DNA from: Oscillospiraceae bacterium
GTDB lineage: Bacteria; Bacillota; Clostridia; Oscillospirales; Acutalibacteraceae
Direction of reading: 5' to 3'
DNA: 57,294 bases
Assembly: GCA_015065845.1 (NCBI GenBank)
Contig: SVPQ01000013.1
Location: forward strand, 1-57,294
Shown piece by piece: positions 34,237-43,996 of this stretch. Within the stretch, counting starts at the first letter, position 1, and every line of letters begins with the position of its first letter. The position numbers were made by a program, and so were the translations under genes. The notes under the pieces are model-generated. The model was not told the DNA's origin and did no database searches. It saw nothing but the letters and a program-made list of their open reading frames with translations.

Positions 34237-34460
34237 TTGCAAGTGTGCAAGTATGCAAGGAAATAGGAATTAGGAACTAGGAATTAGAGCTTCGCTATCA
34301 ATTTACGCATTGCACTCGATTGGTTTATTATAATAAAAAATTACTCCCACTACTCGCGGGCGACCACAGGTCTGCCCCTACCATAGTGGGAGTTAATTTA
34401 TTGTTTAATTTATAATGTAACGCAGTTCCGAAATTATTCATTCTTCATCACTCATCAGCG
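34213..34460. repeat. symmetrical modular repeat element
   Basis: Left half (plus sense): TGCAAGT and GGAATTA/GGAACTA heptamers (34213-34287), small hairpin AGC-TTC-GCT (34288-34296), TTATAATAA box. Centre: hairpin ACTCCCACTA/TAGTGGGAGT (34343-34393). Right half (minus sense): TTTATAAT, small hairpin AAC-GCA-GTT (34419-34427), TTCCGAAATT (34426-34435), then ATTCATT-type heptamers (34433-34460). AGGTCTGCCCC (34368-34378) and the following 21 bases recur at 52123-52154. The stretch 34237-34830 contains no gene, only these repeats. Confidence 0.8.
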
Positions 34461-34606
34461 TATGCGACTTCATTATTCATTAAATTCTTTAAGAACTCTC
34501 CACCACCCAAGGAACTATACTATTTCTTCAAGGTTTTCGCTCGCTTGAAAGTATATGAAAATAAGCAAATCAACGAAATGGCGGTCCCCCTCTCTTCGAA
34601 GAGAGG
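34433..34606. repeat. 175-bp dispersed intergenic repeat, copy A
   Basis: Shares with 48037-48213: about 49 identical bases at the left (CATCACTCATCAGCGTATGC included), 24 in the middle (AACTCTCCACCACCCAAGGA included) and about 35 at the right ending in CCTCTCTTCGAAGAGAGG. Between the conserved blocks the copies differ but keep a stem: TATACT...AGTATA here, CACACT...AGTGTG in copy B. No ORF. Confidence 0.8.
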
Positions 34607-34629
34607 TACATTATAAAAACAACTACTCT

Positions 34630-34832
34630 CTATCATTTGTGCCAGTGGTCAGTTGTCAGAAACCAGGAATCAGCTATCTTGTTAAATAAAAATCACCCTA
34701 TCATTTAAAGTTGGTTTTTACATCAACTAAAAATGATAGGATAAATTCATTTATATAACTTGTTTCCTGTTTCCTGTTTCCTATTTCCTGTTTCCTATTT
34801 CCTATTTCCTAATTACTTGCATACTTGCAACT
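34630..34832. repeat. heptamer arrays around a CTATCATTT hairpin
   Basis: A half-hairpin CTATCATTT (about 34630), plus-sense heptamers GTGGTCA/GTTGTCA/GAAACCA/GGAATCA (34645-34673), and a full hairpin CCTATCATTT/AAATGATAGG (34697-34740, with inner AGTTG/CAACT). Then minus-sense GGAAACA/GGAAATA and GCAAGTA heptamers run (34760-34830) up to the spoVAE stop codon. Confidence 0.8.
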
Positions 34833-35184
34833 ATTTCGCTTTCGGTTTTCCAAAAAAGCTCGCGACGATACCACATAATACTGCGGTCATAATACCCGCA
34901 GAGCCTGCGGCGAGTGGGCCGGTTATAATTCCGAAAATGCCATCTTCTGTTACTGCGTTTTTTGTTTCTTCGGCAAGTAGTGCCCCAAAGCCCACAAGTG
35001 GCACAGTAGCACCCGCCCCCGCAAACTCTTCAACATATTTATAAACTCCTATACCACCAAGAATTACACCAACTACTACAAATCCCACAAGAATTTTTGC
35101 TGGTGTAAGTTTTGTTAAATCAAGTAAAAGCTGCCCTATTACACAAATCAATCCACCAACTAAAAATGCTTTTAAAAACATCAT
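34831..35184 (-). CDS. spoVAE: stage V sporulation protein AE (SpoVA family)
   Basis: 117 aa, three to four membrane helices. SpoVA proteins form the inner spore-membrane channel that takes up Ca-DPA during sporulation and releases it in germination. GAGATVPLVGFGALLAEETK and the end ITGPLAAGSAGIMTAVLCGI are family-specific. It is found here alone; spoVAC and spoVAD must be elsewhere. The stop TAG is followed at once by TTGCAAG heptamers. The start is a tandem ATG-ATG preceded by a hairpin that contains its weak GAGTG ribosome site. Confidence 0.9.
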   Translation of the reverse strand: MMFLKAFLVGGLICVIGQLLLDLTKLTPAKILVGFVVVGVILGGIGVYKYVEEFAGAGATVPLVGFGALLAEETKNAVTEDGIFGIITGPLAAGSAGIMTAVLCGIVASFFGKPKAK

Positions 35185-35185
35185 A

Positions 35186-35240
35186 AAAAATCACTCTTTT
35201 TGTAAACTTTAACATTAGTTTACTCAAAAGAGTGGTTTTT
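35186..35240 (-). promoter_or_regulatory. hairpin covering the spoVAE ribosome site / possible pyr operon terminator
   Basis: Minus strand: CCACTCTTTT... pairs with AAAAGAGTG (9 bp), with an inner AGTAAAC/GTTTACT-type stem of 7 bp; TTTTTT follows and leads directly into the ATG. It can end the upstream pyr transcript, and in any RNA that crosses it would bury the GAGTG site of spoVAE. Confidence 0.6.
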
Positions 35241-35256
35241 ATACTTCAACTTTAAA

Positions 35257-35288
35257 TTACTTGCAACTTGCCACTTGCACACTTGCAA
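35257..35288 (-). repeat. TTGCAAG heptamer array after pyrI
   Basis: Minus strand, starting with the base after the pyrI TAG: TTGCAAG-TGTGCAAG-TGGCAAG-TTGCAAG in four units. The TAG-TTGCAAG junction is the same as at spoVAE and at the phosphatase-fold gene. Confidence 0.8.
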
Positions 35289-35705
35289 CTATTTAGCTTT
35301 CGTCTCACAATAATGACAACGATAAACTCTGTTTTCTTTGTCAGTTAAATTAAAGATATGCGGTAACTCTTGTTCTGTTGAAGAAATGCAACGGGGATTT
35401 TTGCAATAGATTACATTTGTAAGTTTCTTTGGTAAATCTACATTTTTCTTCTCAACAAGTTTTTCATTTTTTATAATATCAATAGTTACATTAGGGTCAA
35501 CATAACCTAAAATATCCATATCAATTGTAACATCAGCATCAATTTTTATGATATCTTTAACGCCCATTTTTGCACTTTTAACATTTGTCATAAGTGCAAC
35601 AGGACAAGAAAGTTCACCGAGTTTCAATAAATCGTAAATTTTCATACCATTACCTGCGGTAATGTGGTCAATTACAAAACCGTTTTTAATAGAATCTACT
35701 CTCAT
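35289..35705 (-). CDS. pyrI: aspartate carbamoyltransferase regulatory subunit
   Basis: 138 aa. It binds nucleotide effectors (CTP, ATP) and joins PyrB trimers into the allosteric enzyme. The N-terminal allosteric domain (VDSIKNGFVIDHITAGNGMK) is followed by a zinc domain with Cys in CKNPRC and CHYC. It follows pyrB by 13 bp and is the last gene of the UMP operon. Confidence 0.95.
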   Translation of the reverse strand: MRVDSIKNGFVIDHITAGNGMKIYDLLKLGELSCPVALMTNVKSAKMGVKDIIKIDADVTIDMDILGYVDPNVTIDIIKNEKLVEKKNVDLPKKLTNVIYCKNPRCISSTEQELPHIFNLTDKENRVYRCHYCETKAK

Positions 35706-35718
35706 TACTCTACCCCCG

Positions 35719-36633
35719 TCAGTTAATCTCTAAAAGTTTAAGAATAAGTGCCATACGCATAAATTTACCGCAAAGAACTTGTTTGAAGTAACACGCTCTT
35801 GGGTCTTCGTCTATTGCAACACTTATCTCGTTTACTCTCGGAAGCGGATGCATTATTGATAAATTTTTCTTTGCATTCACTAACTTTTCAGGTGTGAGAA
35901 TGTAACTGTCTTTAAGTCTTAAATAATCCTCTTCGTTAAAGAAGCGTTCTCTCTGCACTCTTGTCATATAAAGAATATCAAGTTCCGGCATAACTTCTTC
36001 TAAACTTGTAGTCTGCACATATTCTAAATTATTCTTTTCTAAAACTTCTTTTTTAATGTAACTCGGAAGTTTTAATTCGTCAGGTGAAATTAAAACGAAT
36101 TTAATTCCACTGTAACGAGAAAGAGCGTTTATAAGAGAGTGAACAGTTCTGCCGAATTTAAGGTCACCGCAAAGACCAACAGTCAAGTCATTAAATCTGC
36201 CCTTTTCTCTGTGAATTGTAAGTAAATCTGCAAGAGTTTGTGTAGGGTGATTATGACCACCGTCACCTGCATTTATAACAGGAATTGTAGCATTTAATGA
36301 AGCAACAAGTGGTGCACCTTCTTTTGGATGGCGCATTGCAATAATATCTGCATAGCAAGAAACTGTTTTTGCAGTATCTGCAACGCTTTCACCTTTTGCG
36401 GCAGAGGAACTCTGAGCTTCTGAAAAACCTAAAACATTACCACCTAATTCATACATAGCCGCTTCAAAGCTTAAGCGTGTACGGGTTGATGGTTCAAAGA
36501 AAAGTGTTGCTAATTTTTTACCCTTACACTTTTCACTATATTTCTGGGGATTATCTATAATATCATCTGCAACCTTAATGAGTTCTTCTAACTCTTCAAC
36601 TGTAAGGTCGAGAACATCTATAACACTTCTCAT
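35719..36633 (-). CDS. pyrB: aspartate carbamoyltransferase catalytic subunit
   Basis: 304 aa. It condenses carbamoyl phosphate and aspartate to N-carbamoyl-aspartate. The carbamoyl-phosphate motif [15 protein letters not shown] and the aspartate-side [10 protein letters not shown] are intact, with RHPKEGAP in between. It is preceded by a 70-bp gap with a REP-like hairpin that could lower read-through from pyrE. Confidence 0.96.
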   Translation of the reverse strand: MRSVIDVLDLTVEELEELIKVADDIIDNPQKYSEKCKGKKLATLFFEPSTRTRLSFEAAMYELGGNVLGFSEAQSSSAAKGESVADTAKTVSCYADIIAMRHPKEGAPLVASLNATIPVINAGDGGHNHPTQTLADLLTIHREKGRFNDLTVGLCGDLKFGRTVHSLINALSRYSGIKFVLISPDELKLPSYIKKEVLEKNNLEYVQTTSLEEVMPELDILYMTRVQRERFFNEEDYLRLKDSYILTPEKLVNAKKNLSIMHPLPRVNEISVAIDEDPRACYFKQVLCGKFMRMALILKLLEIN

Positions 36634-36651
36634 AGTTAATTTTTCCTTTTC

Positions 36652-36695
36652 AAAAATCAGGGGACGGTTCTGTGATTGAATCGTAGCCCCCTGAT
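36652..36695. repeat. REP-like GGGGACGGTTC palindrome between pyrE and pyrB
   Basis: ATCAGGGG (36656-36663) pairs with CCCCTGAT (36688-36695). The GGGGACGGTTCTGTGATTG core resembles REP-type elements common in Firmicutes and other bacteria, often near TnpA-REP (Y1) transposases; none is visible here. On the minus strand CCCCTGATTTTTG could act as a weak terminator. Confidence 0.6.
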
Positions 36696-36703
36696 TATTT
36701 TAT

Positions 36704-37360
36704 TTATTCTTTTGCACCATTCACTTCAAGGTACTTTTTAATTCTTTCTACATTTTCCTTGTTCTTTTCGTCTTCTTCAAGATATTCAATAATATCGTAA
36801 ACATCAACAACTGAATATACTGGGAAACCGTATTCTTCGCCAACTTCTGCCATAGCAGATTTTTCTGTCTGACCTTTTTCTTTACGGTCAACCATAACAA
36901 ATGTTGCTGCAACTTTTGTGCCTTTTAACCCTGAAAGAATAGACATACTCTCTCTTATAGCAGTACCTGCAGTAATAACATCTTCAACAATAACGATTTC
37001 TTCGCCTTCCTGTGGTTTGTAGCCAACGAAAACGCCACCTTCACCGTGGTCTTTTTCTTCTTTACGGTTAAAGAAGAAAGGAACATCAAGACCATTTTTA
37101 GCTAAAGCTACTGCAACTGAAACTGCAATCGGAATACCTTTATAAGCAGGACCATAAAGAACAGCCTTTTTGTTGCCTACTTTTTCAAAATATGCTTTTG
37201 CGTAAAATTCACCTAATTTACAGATTTGTTCACCTGTTTTAATATCACCAGCGTTAATGAAATAAGGGATTTTTCTACCACTTTTTGCAGTGAAATCACC
37301 AAATTTAAGAACGCCTGCACCTTCTAAAAATTGAATAAACTCTCTTTTGTAGCTTTCCAT
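36704..37360 (-). CDS. pyrE: orotate phosphoribosyltransferase
   Basis: 218 aa. It joins orotate to PRPP to give OMP. The PRPP-binding motif is VIVEDVITAGTAIRESM; the N-terminal FTAKSGRKIPYFINAGD and GPAYKGIPIAVSVA also match. It follows pyrF by 12 bp. The C-terminal Lys/Glu-rich helix is normal for the clade. Confidence 0.95.
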   Translation of the reverse strand: MESYKREFIQFLEGAGVLKFGDFTAKSGRKIPYFINAGDIKTGEQICKLGEFYAKAYFEKVGNKKAVLYGPAYKGIPIAVSVAVALAKNGLDVPFFFNRKEEKDHGEGGVFVGYKPQEGEEIVIVEDVITAGTAIRESMSILSGLKGTKVAATFVMVDRKEKGQTEKSAMAEVGEEYGFPVYSVVDVYDIIEYLEEDEKNKENVERIKKYLEVNGAKE

Positions 37361-37372
37361 TATAATTTCTCC

Positions 37373-38071
37373 TTAATCGCAAAATTCATTTACGCATCTT
37401 TCGTATGCTGCAACCGGGTCTTCTGCCGCGGTTATAGGTCTACCTACAACAATGTAGTCTGAACCGATTTTCTTTGCTTCCGCCGGTGTCATAACGCGAA
37501 CCTGGTCGCCAATATCACCATCTGCAAAACGAACACCCGGTGTGATTGTCAAGAACTCTTTACCGCAAAGGTCGTGCACCTTACCTGCTTCAAGTGGTGA
37601 GCAAACTACACCGTCAAGACCTGAATCTTTAGCATTTTTTGCGTAATGCATAACAACTTTATCAATTGGTTCATTTATAAGAAGTTCGTTTTTCATTCTT
37701 TCTTCACTTGTTGAAGTAAGTTGTGTAACTGCTATAAGAATTGGTCTTGTACCATCTTCGCGTGTTAAACCTTCTAAAGCACCCTCCATCATAGCACCTG
37801 TACCTGCTGCGTGAAGGTTTGTCATATCAACATCTAAATTTCTTAAAACAGACATTGATTTTTTTACTGTATTAGGAATATCGTGAAGTTTTAAGTCAAG
37901 GAAAATTTTGTGACCTCTTTCTTTGATTTCACGAACAATTTGCGGACCTTCTGCATAGAAAAGTTCCATACCGATTTTTACAAATGGTTTTCTGCCTGTG
38001 AACTTATCTAAAAAATCCATACAAGCTTTTTTACTACTGAAATCGCAAGCGATAATTACATCTTTACCCAT
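37373..38071 (-). CDS. pyrF: orotidine 5'-phosphate decarboxylase
   Basis: 232 aa. It decarboxylates OMP to UMP, the last step of the pathway. The catalytic tetrad motif is FLDLKLHDIPNTV; SPLEAGKVHDLCG and the phosphate-loop VVGRPITAAEDPV follow. The ATG overlaps the pyrD stop by one base (TAATG). Confidence 0.95.
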   Translation of the reverse strand: MGKDVIIACDFSSKKACMDFLDKFTGRKPFVKIGMELFYAEGPQIVREIKERGHKIFLDLKLHDIPNTVKKSMSVLRNLDVDMTNLHAAGTGAMMEGALEGLTREDGTRPILIAVTQLTSTSEERMKNELLINEPIDKVVMHYAKNAKDSGLDGVVCSPLEAGKVHDLCGKEFLTITPGVRFADGDIGDQVRVMTPAEAKKIGSDYIVVGRPITAAEDPVAAYERCVNEFCD

Positions 38072-38982
38072 TAGTGTGCGCCTCCTATAATATCTTTTAA
38101 GTTAGTAATACCATATTTTTCCATAACGCGTGGTAAATCTTCAATAATATCTTTACACACATACGGATTTATTAAGTTTGCAGCACCTACTTCTACCGCT
38201 GAAGCACCTGCTAACATAAATTCAATTACATCTTCGGCAGTTGAAACACCACCCATTCCGACAATCGGAATATTTACTGCATCATACACCTGGTACACCA
38301 TTCTTACTGCAACAGGCTTAATTGCATTACCTGAAAAACCGCCCATTTTATTTGCAATAACAGGTTTCTTTGTTTTTAAGTCTATACGCATACCTAAAAG
38401 TGTATTTATAAGACTTATACCATCTGCACCTGCTTCTTCACACGCTTTTGCTATAGAAACAATATCAGTAACATTTGGTGAAAGTTTTATAATTACAGGT
38501 TTAGTTGTTGCTTTTTTGACTTCTCTTGTAACTTCTGCCGCCGCTTCAGGTGATGTACCGAAACTCATACCACCACCATGAACATTAGGGCAACTGACAT
38601 TTACTTCGAGCCAGCCAACTTGTTCTTCTTTATCTAACTTTTCACAAGTGTAAACATAATCTTCAACAGAAAATCCGCTTACATTTGCCATAACTTTTTT
38701 ATTAAATACTTCTTTAAGTTTTGGTAATTCTTCAGAAATAACTTTTTCAACACCAGGATTCTGAAGACCTACCGCATTTATCATACCTGCTTCGCACTCG
38801 GCAATTCTTGGTGTAGGGTTACCGAAACGAGCGTCTTTTGTTGTACCTTTGAATGAAAATGTACCTAAGATGTTTATATCGTAAAGTTCTGCGAATTCGT
38901 AACCATAACCAAAAGTACCACTTGCAGGAATCAAGGGATTTGAGAGATTTAAACCACAAAGTGATGTTTCAAGATTTACCAT
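38071..38982 (-). CDS. pyrD: dihydroorotate dehydrogenase B, catalytic subunit
   Basis: 303 aa. A class 1B FMN enzyme that oxidises dihydroorotate and passes electrons through PyrK to NAD+. The active-site Cys is in EVNVSCPNVHGGG; PVIIKLSPNVTDI, SLINTLLGM and VGMGGVSTAEDVIEFM line the FMN site. It overlaps pyrK by 7 bases. Confidence 0.95.
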   Translation of the reverse strand: MVNLETSLCGLNLSNPLIPASGTFGYGYEFAELYDINILGTFSFKGTTKDARFGNPTPRIAECEAGMINAVGLQNPGVEKVISEELPKLKEVFNKKVMANVSGFSVEDYVYTCEKLDKEEQVGWLEVNVSCPNVHGGGMSFGTSPEAAAEVTREVKKATTKPVIIKLSPNVTDIVSIAKACEEAGADGISLINTLLGMRIDLKTKKPVIANKMGGFSGNAIKPVAVRMVYQVYDAVNIPIVGMGGVSTAEDVIEFMLAGASAVEVGAANLINPYVCKDIIEDLPRVMEKYGITNLKDIIGGAH

Positions 38983-39707
38983 ATAATCTCCTCCCTTTCT
39001 AAAACAGGACCATCTTTACAGATTCGCTTGTTGCCGTATTTTGTTTTACATGAGCAACCCATACAAGCACCAAAACCACAACCCATTCTTTCTTCGAAAC
39101 TGTACTGACCACTGGTTGTAGCAGTATTTTCAATTGCTTTAAACATTGGCATAGGACCACAAGTGAAGAAGTAAGAATAGGTAAGTTCTTTCATAACATC
39201 TGTTACAAAACCTTTTACTCCTACACTTCCATCAACAGTTGTAACATAAACTTTTGCGCCCAATGCTTCAAATTCATCTTTATAGAAAATTTCATCCGCA
39301 GTGTTAAAGCCTAAAATTACTGTTGGCTTTTTGCCTTCTGTTACCAACTTTTTACAAAGACCATACATTGGCGGAACACCAACGCCACCGCCGATTAAAA
39401 GTGGATTTTCTCCACTTTTATCGGTATTGTAGCCATTACCGAGACCGACTAAAATATCAAATGTTTCGCCAGGCTCTTTTGTTGACATAATCTCGGTACC
39501 TGCACCTACTACTTTGTAGATAAGTGTTATTGTGCTTTCATCATAATCACAAACTGAAATTGGTCTTCTGAGATATAACCCATCAACCTTGATATTTACA
39601 AACTGACCTGTTGCAGTAAGTGAAGATGTGTCACCCTCAACAATCATTTTATAAACATCTTTTGCGATTTTTTTATTTTCTTTGATTGTATAAATTCCCT
39701 GATACAT
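38976..39707 (-). CDS. pyrK: dihydroorotate dehydrogenase B, electron transfer subunit
   Basis: 243 aa. An FAD and [2Fe-2S] protein of the ferredoxin-reductase fold. FAD motif RRPISVCDYDE; nucleotide motif LLIGGGVGVPPMYGL; cluster Cys in MGCGFGACMGCSCKTKYGNK. It has 2Fe-2S spacing CxxxxCxxC plus a distal Cys. It pairs with PyrD just downstream. Confidence 0.95.
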   Translation of the reverse strand: MYQGIYTIKENKKIAKDVYKMIVEGDTSSLTATGQFVNIKVDGLYLRRPISVCDYDESTITLIYKVVGAGTEIMSTKEPGETFDILVGLGNGYNTDKSGENPLLIGGGVGVPPMYGLCKKLVTEGKKPTVILGFNTADEIFYKDEFEALGAKVYVTTVDGSVGVKGFVTDVMKELTYSYFFTCGPMPMFKAIENTATTSGQYSFEERMGCGFGACMGCSCKTKYGNKRICKDGPVLEREEIIW

Positions 39708-39729
39708 TTTAAACTAAAACTCCAATTTA

Positions 39730-42700
39730 TTATTCATCAATAGTAGAAATGCAAAGTGTTGTTTCCTCAAGCACATCAAGCAATACTGCAACAGTATCAA
39801 GTGAAGTGAAGAGTGTTACATTGTTTTCAACTGCACATTGACGAATTTCGTGACCATCTGATAAATAACCAGTCTGATTAATATCACGAGTATTGATTAC
39901 ATAGTTAATGTAACCCTGACGCATATTGTTAAGAATTTCTTCACTGCCTTCGCTGATTTTCTTAACCGCGTGAGTTCTTATTCCGTTTTCTTTAAGGAAG
40001 TTTGCAGTACCTTCTGTTGCCTGAATATTGAAGCCCATATTGTAGAAACGACGGATAATTGGTAATGCTTCCGCTTTGTCTTCATCTGCAATAGTTGCAA
40101 GAACTGTACCGTAGTTCATAACATTCATACCAGAAGCCTGTAACGCTTTATAAAGGGCACGAGTAAGTTTATTGTCGTAACCGATTGCTTCACCTGTTGA
40201 TTTCATTTCAGGTGAAAGGTATGCATCAAGACCACGGAGTTTTGAGAATGAGAAAGCAGGTGCTTTAACATACCAGCGTTTTTTATCTTCTGGGTAGAGG
40301 TAATCAATACCCTGTTCTTTAAGGCTCTTACCTAAAATTGTAAGAGTTGCAATATCTGCTAAACTGTAAGAAGTTGCTTTTGAAAGGAATGGAACTGTTC
40401 TTGAAGAACGCGGGTTAACTTCAATAATAAACACATTTTCATCCTTATCAACAATGAACTGAATATTGTAAAGACCAACAATACCGATACCAAGACCTAA
40501 TTTCTTGGTGTATTCGAGAATTGTTTCTCTTACCTTTTGTGAAATACTGAATGTCGGGTAAACGCTTGTTGAGTCACCACTGTGGATACCTGTTCTTTCA
40601 ACGAGTTCCATAATACCAGGAACGAAAACATCTTTACCATCACAAATAGCGTCAACTTCAACTTCTTTACCTGAAATATATTTGTCAACAAGAACCGGCT
40701 TGTCTTCATCAATTTCAACAGCAGTTTTAAGGTAGTGTTTTAATTGTTCTTCGTCTGCAACAATCTGCATTGCACGACCACCTAAAACGAATGATGGACG
40801 AACTAACACTGGGTAACCAATTTTCTTTGCTGCTTCAAGCCCATCTTCAATTTTTGTAACTGCCTTACCTTCTGGTTGTGGAATGTCTAATTCTTTAAGA
40901 AGTTTTTCAAATGAATCACGGTTTTCTGCCTTTTCAATAGCATCACAATCTGTACCGATAATTTTAACACCACGGTTTTTGAGTGGTTCTGCTAAGTTGA
41001 TAGCAGTCTGACCACCAAGTGAAGCAATAACACCCATTGGTTTTTCGAGGTGAATGATGTTCATAACATCTTCAACTGTAAGTGGTTCAAAATAAAGTTT
41101 ATCTGAACAAGTGTAGTCAGTTGAAACTGTTTCAGGGTTGTTGTTGATGATAATTGCTTCGTAACCCGCAGCTTTAATTGTCTGAACTGCGTGAACAGTT
41201 GAATAGTCAAACTCAACACCCTGACCGATTCTGATAGGACCAGAACCGAGAACAATGATTTTCTCTTTATCTGAAACAACAGATTCATTTTCTGCTTCAT
41301 AAGTTGAGTAGAAATATGGAACTGTACCTTCAAATTCTGCCGCACAAGTATCAATCATTTTGTAAACAGGGAACATTTTATTTTCAACACGGATGTTGTA
41401 AACATCAATTTCGTTGCATTCCCAAAGACGAGCAATATACTGGTCGCAGAAGCCCATTTTCTTTGCTTCGTAAAGAACTGTTAAATCGTTCTTATTAGCT
41501 TTGAGTTTTTCTTCCATACGGATGATATTTCTGATTTTTTCAAGGAAGAAAATATCAATTTTTGTTGCATCGTAAATCATACCGATGTCTGTACCATGAC
41601 TGATAAGTTCTGCAATAGCAAAAATTCTGTCATCTGTACCATCTTTGATATACTCAAGAAGTTCTGCTTCTGTGTAGCTATCAAACTTCTTCATATAAAG
41701 GTGGCAAACACCGATTTCAAGTGAACGCGCAGCTTTTAAAAGAGTTTCTTCAATAGTTCTGCCAAGACTCATTACTTCGCCTGTTGCTTTCATCTGAGTT
41801 GAAAGTTTATTGTTTGCAGTTGCAAATTTATCAAATGGGAAACGAGGCATTTTTGCAACAACATAGTCAAGTGCCGGTTCACAAGCCGCAGGAATATTTG
41901 CAAGCTCTATTTCTTCAAGGTGCATACCAACCGCAATTTTTGCAGTAACTCTTGCAATTGGGTAACCACTTGCTTTAGAAGCTAAAGCAGATGAACGGGA
42001 AACACGAGGATTAACCTCGATAACATAATAATCAAATGAAAGTGGGTCAAGTGCAAACTGAACATTACAACCACCTTCGATTTCCAATGCTTTAATAATT
42101 CTTAAAGCACTGTCACGAAGCATACCCGCTTCTTTATTTGTAAGTGTCTGACAAGGACAAACAACAATTGAGTCACCTGTGTGAATACCAACAGGGTCAA
42201 CATTTTCCATATTACAGATAGCAATTGCTGTGTCGTTTGAGTCACGCATTACTTCAAATTCTATTTCTTTATAACCTTTAATGCTCTTTTCAACAAGAAC
42301 CTGATGAACTGGTGAAAGTTTAAGACCATTTTTAAGAAGGTCACGACATTCTTCTTCATTATCAGCGAAACCGCCACCTGTACCACCTAATGTGAAAGCA
42401 GGACGAAGAACAACCGGGTAACCGATTCTTTCACAAGCGGCAAGACCTTCTTCAACTGTGTTTGCAATTTCTGAAGGAAGAACAGGTTCACCTAAATCAA
42501 GGCAAAGTTGTTTAAAGAGTTCGCGGTCTTCTGCTCTTTCGATACTTTCGCTCTTTGTACCTAAAAGTTCAACTTCACATTCTTCTAAAATACCTTTTTT
42601 CTCAAGTTGCATTGCAAGGTTAAGACCTGTCTGACCGCCGATACCAGGAACAATTGCATCTGGTCTTTCATAACGGATAACTTTTGCAATATATTCTAAA

Positions 42701-42909
42701 GTAAGTGGCTCCATATAAACTTTGTCAGCCATTGAAGTATCTGTCATAATTGTTGCAGGATTTGAGTTACAGAGAATAACTTCGTAACCCTCTTCTTTAA
42801 GTGCGAGACACGCCTGAGTACCTGCGTAGTCGAATTCTGCGGCTTGTCCTATTACGATAGGGCCTGAGCCTATAACAAGTATTTTCTTAATATCGGTTCT
42901 TTTTGGCAT
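39730..42909 (-). CDS. carB: carbamoyl-phosphate synthase large subunit
   Basis: 1059 aa, full length. Two ATP-grasp halves use bicarbonate, ammonia and two ATP to make carbamoyl phosphate, and the C-terminal MGS-like domain binds regulators. Starts [20 protein letters not shown]; the second half begins near residue 545 with [20 protein letters not shown]. Metal and ATP motifs such as [11 protein letters not shown] and [19 protein letters not shown] are intact. Ammonia normally arrives by a tunnel from CarA; the adjacent CarA looks unable to hydrolyse glutamine, so this subunit probably uses free ammonia. Confidence 0.97.
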   Translation of the reverse strand: MPKRTDIKKILVIGSGPIVIGQAAEFDYAGTQACLALKEEGYEVILCNSNPATIMTDTSMADKVYMEPLTLEYIAKVIRYERPDAIVPGIGGQTGLNLAMQLEKKGILEECEVELLGTKSESIERAEDRELFKQLCLDLGEPVLPSEIANTVEEGLAACERIGYPVVLRPAFTLGGTGGGFADNEEECRDLLKNGLKLSPVHQVLVEKSIKGYKEIEFEVMRDSNDTAIAICNMENVDPVGIHTGDSIVVCPCQTLTNKEAGMLRDSALRIIKALEIEGGCNVQFALDPLSFDYYVIEVNPRVSRSSALASKASGYPIARVTAKIAVGMHLEEIELANIPAACEPALDYVVAKMPRFPFDKFATANNKLSTQMKATGEVMSLGRTIEETLLKAARSLEIGVCHLYMKKFDSYTEAELLEYIKDGTDDRIFAIAELISHGTDIGMIYDATKIDIFFLEKIRNIIRMEEKLKANKNDLTVLYEAKKMGFCDQYIARLWECNEIDVYNIRVENKMFPVYKMIDTCAAEFEGTVPYFYSTYEAENESVVSDKEKIIVLGSGPIRIGQGVEFDYSTVHAVQTIKAAGYEAIIINNNPETVSTDYTCSDKLYFEPLTVEDVMNIIHLEKPMGVIASLGGQTAINLAEPLKNRGVKIIGTDCDAIEKAENRDSFEKLLKELDIPQPEGKAVTKIEDGLEAAKKIGYPVLVRPSFVLGGRAMQIVADEEQLKHYLKTAVEIDEDKPVLVDKYISGKEVEVDAICDGKDVFVPGIMELVERTGIHSGDSTSVYPTFSISQKVRETILEYTKKLGLGIGIVGLYNIQFIVDKDENVFIIEVNPRSSRTVPFLSKATSYSLADIATLTILGKSLKEQGIDYLYPEDKKRWYVKAPAFSFSKLRGLDAYLSPEMKSTGEAIGYDNKLTRALYKALQASGMNVMNYGTVLATIADEDKAEALPIIRRFYNMGFNIQATEGTANFLKENGIRTHAVKKISEGSEEILNNMRQGYINYVINTRDINQTGYLSDGHEIRQCAVENNVTLFTSLDTVAVLLDVLEETTLCISTIDE

Positions 42910-42910
42910 C

Positions 42911-43996
42911 TTACTTGCCCTCCTTCATAATAGTAACAAATTTATCGAATAAAACATCATTTACTGCACCTGGTGCACCTTCAGGATTGAACTGAACACC
43001 AAACACTTTATCTTTCTCATTTTCAACACCTTCAACAGTTTTGTCGAGAATGTCGCGATGTGTAATTTTTAAATCAGTTGATTTTAATGATTCTTCGTTA
43101 AGTGTGTAATCCTCGCTCTGTGAAACTGTAATCACTTTACCTGTTTCAACATTCATTACGGGGTGGTTACCACCATGGTGACCGAATTTTAATTTATCGC
43201 TCTTAGCACCATAAGCGGCACCGATTAAAAGATTACCTAAACCAATACCGAAGAGTGGGAATTTACCTTTAAGTTCTTTAATAACATCTACAATTGATGC
43301 TACATCTTCTGGACTACCAGGGCCGTTTGAAATTACAACACCATCAGGATTCATTTTAATAATCTCTTTTGCAGATGTGTTAAACGGAACAACTGTTACA
43401 TTACAACCTCTTTCATTTAAAAGACGGATAATGTTAAGTTTTATACCACAGTCAATTGCCACAACATTGTATTTAGCATTTGTTGTTCTTGAATACCAGC
43501 GTTTTTTACAACTTACTTTTTCTACTGCATTTGTTGTAACTGGTGTATTTTTAATAATTTCAATTGCTTTTTCTGTCGGAACATCTGCATTGGTGAGAAT
43601 TACACGACTGCTACCATTGTCACGGATTTTTCTTGTAATTTCTCTTGTATCTACACCCCAGATACCTGGAATGTGGTTTTCTTCCATTTCTTCTGAAAGT
43701 GTTTTTGTGTAACGGAAGTTTGAAGGAATATCGTTATATTCTCTTACTACAAGACCGCCGAGTGTTGAAACTTTTGCTTCAAAGTCTTCATCTGCAACAC
43801 CGTAGTTACCAATAAGCGGATAAGTCATAACTACTATTTTATCTGTGAAAGAAAGGTCAGACATCATTTCCTGATAACCTGCCATAGCAGTGTCAAACAC
43901 TATTTCGCATACTCTTTCTGAGTCTGCTCCAAAACCGTAGCCTAAGTATTCGCTACCGTCCTGAAAGACAATCTTTTTTCTTACTTCATTTGCCAT
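42911..43996 (-). CDS. carA: carbamoyl-phosphate synthase small subunit with a degenerate glutaminase site
   Basis: 361 aa, full length, intact frame. It has the N-terminal CPSase domain ([20 protein letters not shown]) and a class I amidotransferase domain from about residue 176. Three catalytic-site positions differ from the family. The nucleophile motif GICLGHQ is GIGLGNL (Cys to Gly252, His to Asn255). The QNHG segment is SQSEDY (about 292-297). The catalytic His of QFHPE is Asn337 (QFNPE); only Glu339 remains. [10 protein letters not shown] is kept. By known chemistry it cannot form the glutamyl thioester, so it is probably a structural partner of CarB. It overlaps pyrC by 16 bases. Confidence 0.92.
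   Translation of the reverse strand: MANEVRKKIVFQDGSEYLGYGFGADSERVCEIVFDTAMAGYQEMMSDLSFTDKIVVMTYPLIGNYGVADEDFEAKVSTLGGLVVREYNDIPSNFRYTKTLSEEMEENHIPGIWGVDTREITRKIRDNGSSRVILTNADVPTEKAIEIIKNTPVTTNAVEKVSCKKRWYSRTTNAKYNVVAIDCGIKLNIIRLLNERGCNVTVVPFNTSAKEIIKMNPDGVVISNGPGSPEDVASIVDVIKELKGKFPLFGIGLGNLLIGAAYGAKSDKLKFGHHGGNHPVMNVETGKVITVSQSEDYTLNEESLKSTDLKITHRDILDKTVEGVENEKDKVFGVQFNPEGAPGAVNDVLFDKFVTIMKEGK

Noticed and set aside
34760-35044. 94-aa plus-strand frame rich in CFLFPVS repeats
   Set aside because: It reads the TTTCCTG heptamer array and then runs antisense to spoVAE; not a gene.
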